From: CALBPI01 sp039033695
Lineage (GTDB): Bacteria; Pseudomonadota; Gammaproteobacteria; Steroidobacterales; Woeseiaceae
Direction: 5' to 3'
DNA: 64,000 nucleotides
NCBI GenBank assembly: GCA_039033695.1
Contig: JBCCCC010000002.1
Location: 23,544 to 87,543, forward strand
A program made the translations under genes and the position numbers. Below are positions 35,628 through 44,813 of the stretch, piece by piece; positions within the stretch are counted from its first letter, which is position 1, and every line of letters starts with the position of its first letter. The notes beneath the pieces are model-generated. The model was not told the DNA's origin. It saw only the letters and a list, made by a program, of their open reading frames with translations, and searched no databases.

Positions 35628-37991
35628 GTGGACCCATACGTCATACCTCTAGAGCAGCTCGGCATGGGCGATGTCGAACGAGTCGGCGGCAAAAACGCTT
35701 CGCTCGGCGAGATGATAAGCAACCTGGCCAAGCTCGGGGTGAGTGTACCCGGCGGTTTTGCCACAACGGCAGATGCCTACCGCACATTCCTCGCCGACAA
35801 TGGGCTCGACACGCGCATTGCTGACCGGCTGAGCGATCTGGATGTTGATGATATCGCGGCACTCACGAGCGCTGGTGCGCAGATTCGCGAGTGGATTCGA
35901 TCCGCTCCTCTTCCAGAGAAGCTGCATGACGATATGGCGGAAGCCTGGGAACGGATGGCCGGCGGTCGCGACATTGCCGTTGCCGTGCGTTCGTCGGCCA
36001 CAGCGGAGGACCTGCCGGATGCCTCTTTCGCAGGCCAGCAAGAGACATTTCTGAACATCCGTGGCCTGGACAATGTGATTGCTGCGATGCGAGAGGTGTT
36101 TGCCTCGCTGTTCAACGACCGCGCCATCGCCTATCGTGTGCACCAGGGCTACTCCCACGAGCAGGTGGCTCTATCGGCCGGTATCCAGCACATGGTCCGC
36201 AGTGATCGTGGCGCCAGCGGTGTCATGTTTACACTCGATACTGAATCGGGATTCCGCGACCTGGTATTCATAACGTCATCGTGGGGGCTCGGAGAAACCG
36301 TCGTTCAGGGCGCAGTGAACCCCGACGAGTTCTACGTTTATAAGCCCGCCATTCGAGATGGTAACTATCCTATTCTCCGTCGCAATCTCGGCAGTAAGGC
36401 GATCAAGATGGTGTTTACTGACGAGGCCGAGGCTGGCAAGAGTGTGCAGACGGTGGACGTCGACCCCGCAGACAGCCAGCGTTTCTCGCTCAATGACGAG
36501 GACATTCTGCAGTTGTCGCGCTACGCACTCACGATCGAAGCGCATTATCAGCGACCCATGGACATCGAATGGGGCAAGGATGGCGACGATGGCCAACTCT
36601 ATATCCTGCAAGCTCGCCCGGAAACCGTTCAGAGCCGCAGCGGCCGGACGCTGCAGCGTTTCTCGCTGAAGCGACGATCTGATGTGATCTGTCGCGGTCG
36701 CAGTATTGGCCAGAAAATCGGCTCGGGCAAAGCGAAAGTTATTCGCGACGTCTCGGAAATGGCACGCGTGCAAAGCGGCGATGTGCTCGTTGCAGACATG
36801 ACGGACCCTGACTGGGAACCGGTCATGAAGCGCGCGTCGGCGATCATTACCAATCGTGGCGGTCGCACCTGCCATGCGGCGATTATTGCGCGTGAGCTTG
36901 GGATACCGGCTGTCGTTGGCTGCGCTGACGCTACCGACAAGATCAGCGATGGCGCCGAGGTTACCGTCTCATGCGCTGAAGGCGATGAAGGCCTGATCTA
37001 CGACGGCTTGCTTGAATTCGAGAAGCAGCAGATTGAGCTGGATTCGCTGCCGGACATTCCGGTCAAAATCATGATGAATGTGGGCAACCCCGATCGTGCA
37101 TTCGACTTTGCGTCGATCCCTCACCGTGGTGTGGGCCTCGCGCGGCTCGAATTCATTATCAACCGCATGATCGGCGTCCACCCGCAGGCGTTGCTTGACT
37201 ATGCGGCGCTTGATGCGGATACCCGTGAGATGGTTGACGAGCAGATGGCCGGATATCCAGACCCGATCGAGTTTTTCGTCAGTAAGCTAGCCGAAGGCGT
37301 CAGCTCGATTGCGGCAGCTTTTGCACCGCATCCGGTCATTGTTCGGCTATCTGATTTCAAATCGAACGAGTACGCTAACCTGATCGGCGGCGAGCTCTAC
37401 GAGCCGAACGAAGAAAACCCGATGCTCGGCTTCCGTGGCGCCGCGCGCTATCTCGACAGCGCGTTTCAGCCCTGTTTCGAGCTCGAATGCCGCGCCATCA
37501 AGCGCGTCAGAAATGATATGGGCCTGACCAATGTTGAGCTCATGGTGCCGTTTGTGCGCACAGTATCCCAGGCCCGTGAAGTCACCGAGCTACTGGCCGC
37601 GAACGGGCTGGCACGCGGTGAGAACGGTCTTCGGCTTATCATGATGTCTGAGCTGCCGACCAATGCCCTGCTCGCAGATCAGTATCTTGAGTACTTCGAT
37701 GGCATGTCGATCGGCTCAAACGACATGACGCAACTCGCGCTCGGCCTGGACCGCGACTCCGGATTGATCGCGGATCTGTTCGACGAACGCGACGAGGCAG
37801 TCAAAGCGCTTCTGGAAATGACAATCAGCGCCTGCAAGAAAGCCGGCAAGTACGTCGGTATCTGCGGCCAGGGGCCGTCAGATCACCCCGAACTCGCTCA
37901 GTGGTTGCTTGATCAAGGCATCGAAAGCATGTCGCTCAACCCGGATACCGTCATTGAGACCTGGCTCTATCTAGCCGGTAAATCCGTGTAG
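35628..37991 (+). CDS. ppsA: Phosphoenolpyruvate synthase
   Basis: 787 residues from GTG 35628, making PEP from pyruvate and ATP (gluconeogenesis). Domain order: N-terminal ATP-grasp nucleotide-binding region (VGGKNASLGEM, AVRSSATAEDLPDASFAGQQET), the mobile phospho-His domain with GGRTCHAAIIARELGIPAVVG, and the C-terminal PEP/pyruvate barrel (MIGVHP, GSNDMTQLALG, CGQGPSDHPELAQWLL). The region GGRTCHA holds both the catalytic histidine and the PpsR-modified threonine. Expected length in the family is close to 790. Confidence 0.97.
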   Translation: MDPYVIPLEQLGMGDVERVGGKNASLGEMISNLAKLGVSVPGGFATTADAYRTFLADNGLDTRIADRLSDLDVDDIAALTSAGAQIREWIRSAPLPEKLHDDMAEAWERMAGGRDIAVAVRSSATAEDLPDASFAGQQETFLNIRGLDNVIAAMREVFASLFNDRAIAYRVHQGYSHEQVALSAGIQHMVRSDRGASGVMFTLDTESGFRDLVFITSSWGLGETVVQGAVNPDEFYVYKPAIRDGNYPILRRNLGSKAIKMVFTDEAEAGKSVQTVDVDPADSQRFSLNDEDILQLSRYALTIEAHYQRPMDIEWGKDGDDGQLYILQARPETVQSRSGRTLQRFSLKRRSDVICRGRSIGQKIGSGKAKVIRDVSEMARVQSGDVLVADMTDPDWEPVMKRASAIITNRGGRTCHAAIIARELGIPAVVGCADATDKISDGAEVTVSCAEGDEGLIYDGLLEFEKQQIELDSLPDIPVKIMMNVGNPDRAFDFASIPHRGVGLARLEFIINRMIGVHPQALLDYAALDADTREMVDEQMAGYPDPIEFFVSKLAEGVSSIAAAFAPHPVIVRLSDFKSNEYANLIGGELYEPNEENPMLGFRGAARYLDSAFQPCFELECRAIKRVRNDMGLTNVELMVPFVRTVSQAREVTELLAANGLARGENGLRLIMMSELPTNALLADQYLEYFDGMSIGSNDMTQLALGLDRDSGLIADLFDERDEAVKALLEMTISACKKAGKYVGICGQGPSDHPELAQWLLDQGIESMSLNPDTVIETWLYLAGKSV

Positions 37992-38009
37992 GCAGCAGCA
38001 ACGCGGTGC

Positions 38010-38744
38010 TTATAGCAAGTCACCGCCGCCTCCATAGCCGCCGCGCTTGCGCCGCCGCAGACCTGGCAGGATCAGGCCGAGCACGATACCCACGAGCATC
38101 ACGCCGGCGCCGATAACAAACCAGTGCATGATGCGTTTGCTCGATAGCTCGCTGTTCTCTTCCTTCACCAACTGCAACTCAATCTGGGTGTCAGTCAGAT
38201 CCTTGCGCAGTGCAGTATTCTCGCGGTCAATATTGATGACGTTTGCGGCTTTCTGCTGCAACGCCTGCAGCTCATCGCGCAACCGTCCATTGTCCTGATC
38301 TAAGGAAGCGATACGGCGATTTGCCTCAGCGTTCGCCTGCCTGAGATCATCCAGCTCGCGACCCGCTTCACCGGATTGACTGCGTAACGTCGCCAAGCGC
38401 TCTTGCAACGCTGCAAGTTGGCTGCGCGCATCCCGCTGGTTCATCAGATACCGGGTCAACACAAAGCCAGTCGTATTGCTGGTCGTCAACCGTACTTCGC
38501 TATAGCCATTCTGCGAATCGACCGACAGCACTTCTAGTGGCGTCCCGGATGGCAGCATGCGCACGATCGCATTGCTAGTGCTAGGCCCGCGACGCATGGT
38601 GACTTCAAATTGGTCAGACACATACTGCGTATTGCCTTGCGCGGCGGCTGGGCCGCTAGTTGCCAGCAGACTCACCGCCACACACCCGACACCTAGCACA
38701 GTGGCCAAGGACCAACGTGATACTTTACGTACAATTCTCGTCAT
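38010..38744 (-). CDS. TIGR04211-type SH3 domain protein
   Basis: 244 residues from ATG 38742-38744 (a GAGAAG ribosome binding site precedes it; ATG 38765 is an alternative). Signal peptide ending GPAAAQ, then a bacterial SH3 domain (about 30-95; FEVTMRRGPSTSNAIVRML), a long coiled coil (about 105-205) and one C-terminal membrane helix (IGAGVMLVGIVLGLILPGL) with a basic tail and Gly-rich end. This YgiM-like layout is widespread; the family has unclear function in the envelope. Convergent with ppsA. Confidence 0.88.
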   Translation of the reverse strand: MTRIVRKVSRWSLATVLGVGCVAVSLLATSGPAAAQGNTQYVSDQFEVTMRRGPSTSNAIVRMLPSGTPLEVLSVDSQNGYSEVRLTTSNTTGFVLTRYLMNQRDARSQLAALQERLATLRSQSGEAGRELDDLRQANAEANRRIASLDQDNGRLRDELQALQQKAANVINIDRENTALRKDLTDTQIELQLVKEENSELSSKRIMHWFVIGAGVMLVGIVLGLILPGLRRRKRGGYGGGGDLL

Positions 38745-38838
38745 TTGTCTTCTCAAAAAACGCATCGTTTCTGGCGCGAAAGAGTAGTCCTAATGCGACG
38801 CTTTGTACACTGTCGCCAGCCGGCAACAACGGCAAGCG

Positions 38839-39246
38839 TCAGCCACGCTTACGCGACAGGTGGACCAGTGATGCGGCATTGCGCTCCCAGTTTCGACCAT
38901 CAAATTCGATGATTTCCACATCAGTATCAGCCGCCAGTGCCAGGCAATGTAGATTCAGGCTGATACCATCCGGGTTGGAGCGCGGCCTGTAGAACGACTT
39001 GACGCCGCAACGCGCGCAAAACCAATGCCGTGCAACACCGGTGTTAAAGCGATACTCGCTCAGCGCCTCTCTTGAGGTGTCGAGCGTGAAGTCAGCTGCC
39101 GGAATAATCACACCGACAAAACCAGTCGCCTGGCAAACAGAACAATTGCAGGCGTGGGCCTGAACGGGCACATCGAGTCGGGCATGGTAGCGCACATCGC
39201 CACAATGGCAACCGCCCGTCACGGTGATGCGCGACCGTTCGCTCAT
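38839..39246 (-). CDS. GFA family zinc protein
   Basis: 135 residues from ATG 39244-39246. It belongs to the glutathione-dependent formaldehyde-activating/CENP-V family, which binds two zinc ions: GGCHCGDVRYH, CNCSVCQATGF and CARCGVKSFYRP carry the cysteines. Most members have no proven formaldehyde role. The start overlaps the DUF938 stop by ATGA; with orn they form a three-gene coupled operon (orn-DUF938-GFA). Confidence 0.9.
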   Translation of the reverse strand: MSERSRITVTGGCHCGDVRYHARLDVPVQAHACNCSVCQATGFVGVIIPAADFTLDTSREALSEYRFNTGVARHWFCARCGVKSFYRPRSNPDGISLNLHCLALAADTDVEIIEFDGRNWERNAASLVHLSRKRG

Positions 39247-39860
39247 GCCGTGCACTCCCACACTAACATCTGATTATTTGCCGGCATATGATAGTGCGAC
39301 AACTCCAACCAGCCGGCGTCGGCTGCAGCCGCCCGTATCGCCTCGATATCGCGAATACCCATCAATGCGCTCTCGCGACGCAATGAGTGATCAAAAGCTG
39401 CATTGGAATCACTGGTCGGCTCACCATTGGCATGCATCGGGCCGTAGACGAACAGCACGGCGTTAGCACGTGCCAGCGTCTTCGCCACAGAGAAAAACGT
39501 CTTGGCTAGTGACCAGCTCATGATATGTAGCGTGTTCACGGTCAGCACCGCATCATAGTCTGCCGGCAGACTCGCGATTTGCAGATCGTCGCCAACATCC
39601 AGCGATTTCGGTGCGAGGATGCGGTCGTAGTCACGGGCTTGCTCGCGCCACGCCATGATACTGCGCGTATCGGGCTGCTTGTCGCTGGTCTGCCATTGCC
39701 ACGACGGCAACTGATCGATCAGGTAAGACGCATGCTGGCCGCTACCACTGCCGATCTCCAGTAGCCGCCCGCTCGGCGGTAACCATCGCGATAACACATC
39801 ACCAATGGGTTGCCAGTTTCGTTCGCAGGCCGGTGAGCACCTCAGTGGCAGCATGTTCAT
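39243..39860 (-). CDS. DUF938 SAM-dependent methyltransferase
   Basis: 205 residues from ATG 39858-39860 (overlaps the orn stop by 4 bases). Class I methyltransferase fold: the SAM-binding motif LLEIGSGSGQHASYL, acidic loop QTSDKQPD and the post-core VLTVNTLHIMSW. DUF938 proteins are cytosolic and the methyl acceptor is not known. A longer reading frame to 39902 lies inside orn and is not supported. Confidence 0.88.
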   Translation of the reverse strand: MNMLPLRCSPACERNWQPIGDVLSRWLPPSGRLLEIGSGSGQHASYLIDQLPSWQWQTSDKQPDTRSIMAWREQARDYDRILAPKSLDVGDDLQIASLPADYDAVLTVNTLHIMSWSLAKTFFSVAKTLARANAVLFVYGPMHANGEPTSDSNAAFDHSLRRESALMGIRDIEAIRAAAADAGWLELSHYHMPANNQMLVWECTA

Positions 39861-40444
39861 TCGTCGCGCGATGACGACACCGGTTTCTGGTCTGGCAACC
39901 AATGCTCACGATAGTGCGCGAGTTCAGCAATCGAATCGCGAATGTCAGCCAGCGCCAGGTGCTCGGACTGTTTTTGGATTCCCGCCGCGACACCAGGCGC
40001 CCACATTCCCGCGAGGATCTTGAGCGTGCTGACATCGAGGTTTCGGTAATGAAAAAACGCCTCCAGTTCGGGCATGTACAGCGCCAAGAACCGACGGTCC
40101 TGACAAATACTATTGCCGCACATTGGCGACGAATTGGTCGCCACATGCTGGCGCAAAAAAGCCAGGGTCGCCCGTTCGGCCTCCGCCTCGTCGGCAGTGC
40201 TGTCGCGGACGCGGTCAGTCAGTCCGGATTGACCGTGTTGACGCGTGTTCCACGCATCCATGGCTTCCATTCGGCTCTCGGACTGATGTACGGCGATGAC
40301 AGGTCCTACCGCGACCTCATTGAGAACTGCATCAGTGACGATGGTGGCGATCTCAATGATCCGATCTTGCGACGGCGATAATCCGGTCATTTCAAGATCG
40401 ATCCAGATCAACCGGATTGGGTCTTTTTCTTGCGTATCATCCAT
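39857..40444 (-). CDS. orn: Oligoribonuclease
   Basis: 195 residues from ATG 40442-40444 (MDDTQEKDP). Degrades 2-5 nucleotide RNA and pGpG, the final product of c-di-GMP breakdown. DEDDh exonuclease motifs: IWIDLEMTGL (DxE), then HRN-type YRNLDVSTLK and the late HLALADIRDSIAEL. The gene is divergent from rsgA (rsgA start at 40564 leaves about 119 bases). Confidence 0.96.
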   Translation of the reverse strand: MDDTQEKDPIRLIWIDLEMTGLSPSQDRIIEIATIVTDAVLNEVAVGPVIAVHQSESRMEAMDAWNTRQHGQSGLTDRVRDSTADEAEAERATLAFLRQHVATNSSPMCGNSICQDRRFLALYMPELEAFFHYRNLDVSTLKILAGMWAPGVAAGIQKQSEHLALADIRDSIAELAHYREHWLPDQKPVSSSRDE

Positions 40445-40563
40445 CCTGCAATTGTAGCAGAACGGCTGCAATGCACGGTTATTCGCACGGTGCGGCTCGT
40501 GCGGGCTGCAGATGGCATACTGTCAATGTGAACACCCAAACAAACACGAACGAGTCGCGAACC

Positions 40564-41448
40564 ATGCGGGTGACGGCCTCATGGGGGCGTCGCTTTCGAT
40601 TACACGACCCGACAGCGACACAAACGTTGAGCGTGCAGGCGCGTACGCGCGGCAAGCGCTTGCGACCGGTCGCAGGCGACCTCGTCGTTGCACGGCCGTT
40701 AGCCGGCGAGAAAGACTGGTTAATCGAGTCTGTTGATTCGCGCGTGAACGAACTCGCGCGGCCAGACATGCGCGGGCGGCGGGAAGTGCTTGCGGCCAAT
40801 ATCGAATTGATGGTCGTTGTCGCCTGCCCGGCACCGGCAGCCGACTTTTTCATCGTCGACCGATATCTGGCGGCTGCGCGTTTGATGCAATGCGACGCGA
40901 TTGTCGTCTGGAACAAGAAAGACATTGCGCCGCCGCCGCCAGAGTTTAACGACTACGCACGCATTGGGTATTCGGTATTCGCGACCTGCCAGAGCGAGCG
41001 TGCCGGAATCGACGCGCTTGCCGCGCAGCTTCGCGGATATCGCAGTATCTTCGTTGGCCAATCCGGCGTTGGTAAATCATCGCTCATCAATGCACTTGGC
41101 GGCGATGAGTTGCAACGAACTGGCCATATTTCCGATGCGAATCAGGAAGGTCGCCATACGACCGTGGCCGCAACGCTTGTATACCTGCCCGGCGATATAG
41201 CCGTTATCGATTCACCAGGCGTGCGCGACTATGCGCCAAGCATCCAAGAGCTAGCCGATGTCGATAAGGGATTCGTAGAAATCAGCCGCGCGAGCGAGCG
41301 ATGCCGATTTGCCAATTGCGTGCACCGGGCCGAACCCGGATGCGCCGTAAAAGAAGCTGTCGAACAAGGTGACATTGCGCAGCGCCGCTACAGCAGTTAT
41401 TTGCGGCTCGCGCAACTGACGCGGCAGATGAACGAACAGAAACGCTAG
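40564..41448 (+). CDS. rsgA: Ribosome small-subunit biogenesis GTPase RsgA
   Basis: 294 residues from ATG 40564 (MRVTASWGRRFRL, near the usual start of the OB fold); GTG 40528 would add 12 and no ribosome binding site decides it. RsgA is a circularly permuted GTPase that matures the 30S subunit. It shows G4 NKKD, G1 GQSGVGKSSL, G3 DSPGVRDY in that order, and the C-terminal zinc site CRFANCVHRAEPGC. It is convergent with hinT: the two TAG stop codons share the palindrome CTAG at 41445-41448. Confidence 0.95.
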   Translation: MRVTASWGRRFRLHDPTATQTLSVQARTRGKRLRPVAGDLVVARPLAGEKDWLIESVDSRVNELARPDMRGRREVLAANIELMVVVACPAPAADFFIVDRYLAAARLMQCDAIVVWNKKDIAPPPPEFNDYARIGYSVFATCQSERAGIDALAAQLRGYRSIFVGQSGVGKSSLINALGGDELQRTGHISDANQEGRHTTVAATLVYLPGDIAVIDSPGVRDYAPSIQELADVDKGFVEISRASERCRFANCVHRAEPGCAVKEAVEQGDIAQRRYSSYLRLAQLTRQMNEQKR

Positions 41449-41801
41449 ACGCCGAAACCGCCTGGCAGCTGTGCACCGCCCAGCAGGTGTAAGTGAATGT
41501 GGTACACCGTCTGGCCCCCATGGGGATTGCAGTTCATCACGAGGCGATATCCCGCATCGGCAATCCCAACCTCTTGTGCGTAGTCGCGCGCCGCCAGCAT
41601 GAGTTGCGCAACCAAGCCAGCATCCTCATCGGTTAACGCGTTCGCGTTAGCAATGTGTTTCCTGGGGATAAACAGCACATGCACGGGTGCTTGCGGATGT
41701 ATGTCCTCGAAACCAATGACATCATCGCTTTCGAAGACCCGCGCCGCGGGAATTCGCCCCGCCACAATTGCACAAAACAGACAGTCTGAAGGGTCGCTCA
41801 T
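41445..41801 (-). CDS. hinT: HIT family nucleotide-binding protein
   Basis: 118 residues with the histidine triad HIHLHLLGG near the C-terminus and the N-terminal zinc/nucleotide pattern CLFCAIVAGRIPAARVFE. HinT hydrolyses adenosine phosphoramidates. It starts 18 bases after recR and so ends the dnaX-ybaB-recR operon. The last four bases overlap rsgA. Confidence 0.93.
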   Translation of the reverse strand: MSDPSDCLFCAIVAGRIPAARVFESDDVIGFEDIHPQAPVHVLFIPRKHIANANALTDEDAGLVAQLMLAARDYAQEVGIADAGYRLVMNCNPHGGQTVYHIHLHLLGGAQLPGGFGV

Positions 41802-41819
41802 TTGCTTGTCTCCAAAGGG

Positions 41820-42422
41820 TCACCCATGCATTGTTCGCCTACCGGAAAACGCATGGGACAGCGTACCGCCATCAACGTACTCGAGTTCGCCACCAACTGG
41901 CACGCCGTGGGCAATACGACTCGCGGCGCGTTCATGGCGGGCGGCGACGTCCGCGACAAAGTGCGCAGTCGCGTCTCCCTCGACTGTCGGGTTCGTAGCG
42001 ATGATGACTTCCTTTAGCTCCGGTTGGCGTAGCAAAACGATGAGTTTCTCAAGTCCTAACTCCTCGGGCCCGATGCCGTCCAATGGCGACAGGTGCCCCA
42101 TCAATACAAAGTAGCGCCCCCGAAAACCCGTCGCCGAGTCGAGCGCGAGGACATCGGCCGGCGACTCAACCACACACAGCGCAGCTGAATCCCGCGCAGG
42201 GTCGCTACAAATTGGACACACTGGTGTCTCCGAGAACATCTGGCATCGTTCGCACTGACCAATACCTTCGACTGCCGCCAGTAGCTGCGCCGACAGATGC
42301 TTGGCGCCGTCGCGGTTGCGCTCCAGCAGAGCAAACGCCATCCGCTGCGCGGACTTCTGTCCCACGCCGGGCAGACAACGCAATGCTTCAATCAAGTCCG
42401 ACAGCAGCGGTGTAAAAGACAT
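41820..42422 (-). CDS. recR: Recombination mediator RecR
   Basis: 200 residues, usual size. RecR loads RecA at gaps together with RecO. N-terminal helix-hairpin-helix (LRCLPGVGQKSAQRMAF), Cys4 zinc finger (CERCQMF...CPICSD), Toprim domain (LCVVESPADVLALD) and the ring-forming C-terminus. Lies 13 bases after ybaB in the conserved dnaX-ybaB-recR order. Confidence 0.97.
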   Translation of the reverse strand: MSFTPLLSDLIEALRCLPGVGQKSAQRMAFALLERNRDGAKHLSAQLLAAVEGIGQCERCQMFSETPVCPICSDPARDSAALCVVESPADVLALDSATGFRGRYFVLMGHLSPLDGIGPEELGLEKLIVLLRQPELKEVIIATNPTVEGDATAHFVADVAARHERAASRIAHGVPVGGELEYVDGGTLSHAFSGRRTMHG

Positions 42423-42435
42423 AGGTCAGTCAGCC

Positions 42436-42759
42436 TCAAAAGGGTAGCTTGAACCCCGCGGGCAATCCCATACCGCCGGTCATGCCGGCCATCTTCTCCT
42501 GGCTGATTGCCTCGACCTTTCGCAGTGCATCATTGAATCCGGCAGTCAGCAAATCCTCCAGCATGTCGCGCTCCTCGCCAACCAGCGAATCGTCGATCCG
42601 AATCTGACGTACTTCATGTTTGCAGGTCATGGTGACCTTGATCATGCCGGCACCGGCTTCGCCGACCACCTCTGTATTGGCCAGCTCCGCTTGCATCTGC
42701 TCCATGTTTTCCTGCATTTGCTTGGCCTGTTTCATCAACTGGCCTATTCCGCCTTTCAT
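42436..42759 (-). CDS. ybaB: YbaB/EbfC nucleoid-associated protein
   Basis: 107 residues, a small DNA-binding dimer. Helical Met/Gln-rich N-terminus (GQLMKQAKQMQENMEQMQAEL), then IKVTMTCKHEVRQIRID and the C-terminal NDALRKVEAISQEKM. It sits between dnaX and recR, its usual place, with 43 bases to dnaX. Confidence 0.96.
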   Translation of the reverse strand: MKGGIGQLMKQAKQMQENMEQMQAELANTEVVGEAGAGMIKVTMTCKHEVRQIRIDDSLVGEERDMLEDLLTAGFNDALRKVEAISQEKMAGMTGGMGLPAGFKLPF

Positions 42760-42802
42760 ATACTCTCTCCTGCCTTGGCCATCTGGCCGGCCTTAGGCTT
42801 AC

Positions 42803-44506
42803 CTAGTGTTTGGTCACATCGTCCGTTGACGACGTGTCAACGGCTTCATGGCCGACAACACGAACAGCTTGCTCGTCAAGCTCCGCATCGAACAGTTTAC
42901 GCATCTCCGCTACGCCAGGATCGGCAATCAGTGCATCGCGGACACTCGCCTGTTTCTCCGTTTGCTCTCGCGCTTCGCGCTGCACTGGTGTTTCGTTGAC
43001 CGTAGCGCCGTCTATCTCAATGCGCAGTTGAATATCCTGATCAAGATGCGCGCTCAAAGCCTTGCCGAGTTCCTTGATACGCGCCTCGGTCAGCAACGAT
43101 TCACTGCGCTTATCCAACGATAAGACGATCGTCTCGCCTTGTTGCTCGACGAAGGCACAATTGGCCGCGAGCAGGCGTGCCACACCGCCGAGTTTCAACT
43201 GCCCGATCAGTCGATGCCAGTCCGATAGCGGCGTATCAACGACTGCTGCTTCGTCCTTACGTTGCGCCTCGCTGCCGGTGGTCGCCGAAGACGGCGCCTT
43301 AGCGGATTGATGTTGCAAAGTGGCGGCCCGCGATTGGGTCCGCGATGTCTTGGGTGTATTGTCGCGACCGTCCCGCGACGTACTAGCGACTGATGATCCT
43401 CCGCCTTGTTGGCTGCCGGCAGCGCTGGCCGGCCGAAACGCCAGCATGCGCAGTAGCGCCATCTCCATGCCGACGCGTGGATCCGGCGCCAATGGCATGT
43501 CACGTTTGCCCTGCAAAGCGATCTGGTAGTAAAGCTGAACATCCGCCGGGCTTAGCAGACTCGCCAGTCTCTCGATCTCGCCCGCCTCGTCATCGTCGAG
43601 ATCAGTGCTCTCGGTCGCCTGATAAACGGCAATTCTACTCAACAGCTGCGCAAGCTCATCGATCAATCGACGATAGTCTGGAAACTGCTCGTCCGCAGAC
43701 GCGATGAGACGCATCAATTGCTCACCATCAGCACCAGCCAGCGCTTCCGCGATCGCGACAACCTGGCCACGATCGAGCGCACCAAGCATCTGCGCAACAT
43801 CGTGCTCGACCAATGCACCGCCGCCAAACGCGATCGCCTGATCCATTAGGCTTAGCGCATCGCGCAGGCTGCCCTCCGCAGCTCGCGCAAGTAACGCCAG
43901 CGACGCCGGTTCGGCCGACACGCCCTCCGCATCTGCAATTAGTGCCAATCGCTCACTGATGAGCGCGGGTGTCAAACGCTTCAGATTAAACTGCAGGCAT
44001 CGCGAGAGTACCGTCACGGGCAATTTCTGGGGATCGGTGGTCGCCAGCAGGAACTTCACATGCGCAGGTGGTTCCTCAAGTGTCTTGAGCAACGCGTTGA
44101 AAGAGTGCGTCGACAACATATGCACTTCATCGATCAGGTACACCTTGAAGCGACCTCGCGTCGGCGCATACTGCACGTTGTCGAGCATCTCGCGAGTATC
44201 GTCGACTTTGGTACGCGATGCGGCATCCACTTCAATAAGGTCAACAAAGCGGCCTTCGTCAATCTCATGGCAAGCGCCACATTCGCCGCATGGGGTTGCC
44301 GAAACGCCGCGCTCGCAATTCAGCGCCTTGGCCAGGATACGCGCCAGCGTGGTCTTGCCGACACCACGTGTGCCTGCAAACAGATAGGCATGGTGGAGTC
44401 GCTCATTGTCGAGCGAATGTGCCAGCGCCTTGAGCACGTGTTGTTGGCCAACGACATCAGCAAACGTCTGCGGCCGCCATTTACGCGCCAGTACAAGATA
44501 GCTCAT
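42803..44506 (-). CDS. dnaX: DNA polymerase III subunit tau/gamma
   Basis: 567 residues from MSYLVLARKWRP, as in E. coli; ATG 44516-44518 (MHNSMSYL) is also possible and is preceded by AAGG. The clamp loader has Walker A GTRGVGKTTL, the zinc cysteines CGECGAC, Walker B YLIDEVHMLS and SRC finger LSRCLQF, then a low-complexity linker (about 380-430) and the tau C-terminus. I see no A-AAA-AAG slippery heptamer on the coding strand, so the E. coli-type frameshift that makes gamma is not evident. The SRP RNA gene lies just upstream. Confidence 0.96.
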   Translation of the reverse strand: MSYLVLARKWRPQTFADVVGQQHVLKALAHSLDNERLHHAYLFAGTRGVGKTTLARILAKALNCERGVSATPCGECGACHEIDEGRFVDLIEVDAASRTKVDDTREMLDNVQYAPTRGRFKVYLIDEVHMLSTHSFNALLKTLEEPPAHVKFLLATTDPQKLPVTVLSRCLQFNLKRLTPALISERLALIADAEGVSAEPASLALLARAAEGSLRDALSLMDQAIAFGGGALVEHDVAQMLGALDRGQVVAIAEALAGADGEQLMRLIASADEQFPDYRRLIDELAQLLSRIAVYQATESTDLDDDEAGEIERLASLLSPADVQLYYQIALQGKRDMPLAPDPRVGMEMALLRMLAFRPASAAGSQQGGGSSVASTSRDGRDNTPKTSRTQSRAATLQHQSAKAPSSATTGSEAQRKDEAAVVDTPLSDWHRLIGQLKLGGVARLLAANCAFVEQQGETIVLSLDKRSESLLTEARIKELGKALSAHLDQDIQLRIEIDGATVNETPVQREAREQTEKQASVRDALIADPGVAEMRKLFDAELDEQAVRVVGHEAVDTSSTDDVTKH

Positions 44507-44560
44507 GGAGTTATGCATCACCTTGCGCCCCAAGCGCAGCGCTTGCGGCAAAAATAAAGA

Positions 44561-44666
44561 GGCTCGCGCCAGCTAATCCCCGGCACCCGGTGTGACCGCT
44601 GCCGCTGCTCCCTTCCGGGCCTGACGGGGTTCACGGCTGACCGTCGCGAGGCAGCCGACACGAGCC
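44561..44666 (-). ncRNA. ffs: Signal recognition particle RNA (4.5S)
   Basis: About 106 bases. On the minus strand the ends pair (GGCTCG with CGAGCC), and the apical region reads GTCAGGCCCGGAAGGGAGCAGC, the conserved Ffh/FtsY-binding tip (asymmetric and symmetric loops), followed by the complementary GCCGGGGATTAGCTGG strand. SRP RNA guides ribosomes to the membrane with Ffh. The position just upstream of dnaX on the same strand is the usual one. Exact ends are estimated from the terminal stem. Confidence 0.93.
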
Positions 44667-44673
44667 AAAGGCT

Positions 44674-44679
44674 ATTATC
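44674..44679 (-). promoter_or_regulatory. -10 element of ffs
   Basis: GATAAT on the minus strand lies 7 bases before the first base of the SRP RNA stem, a normal -10 distance. The -35 region (GTGATT with a 17-bp spacer) is weak. Confidence 0.55.
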
Positions 44680-44772
44680 TCAGGCGCACGCAATGGAATC
44701 ACCTCTTTTCTGCGTCGAACTGCTGACGAGCGGAATTTGCGTTCTAATTTAGGGTCAAATCGCAGAGATTGT

Positions 44773-44778
44773 TATAAT
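44773..44778 (+). promoter_or_regulatory. -10 element upstream of mltF
   Basis: A perfect TATAAT, 35 bases before the mltF start. No clear -35 box is seen at the usual spacing. Confidence 0.45.
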
Positions 44779-44813
44779 CGGGAGATGAGGTTCACCACGA
44801 ACACGCCGTGCAA

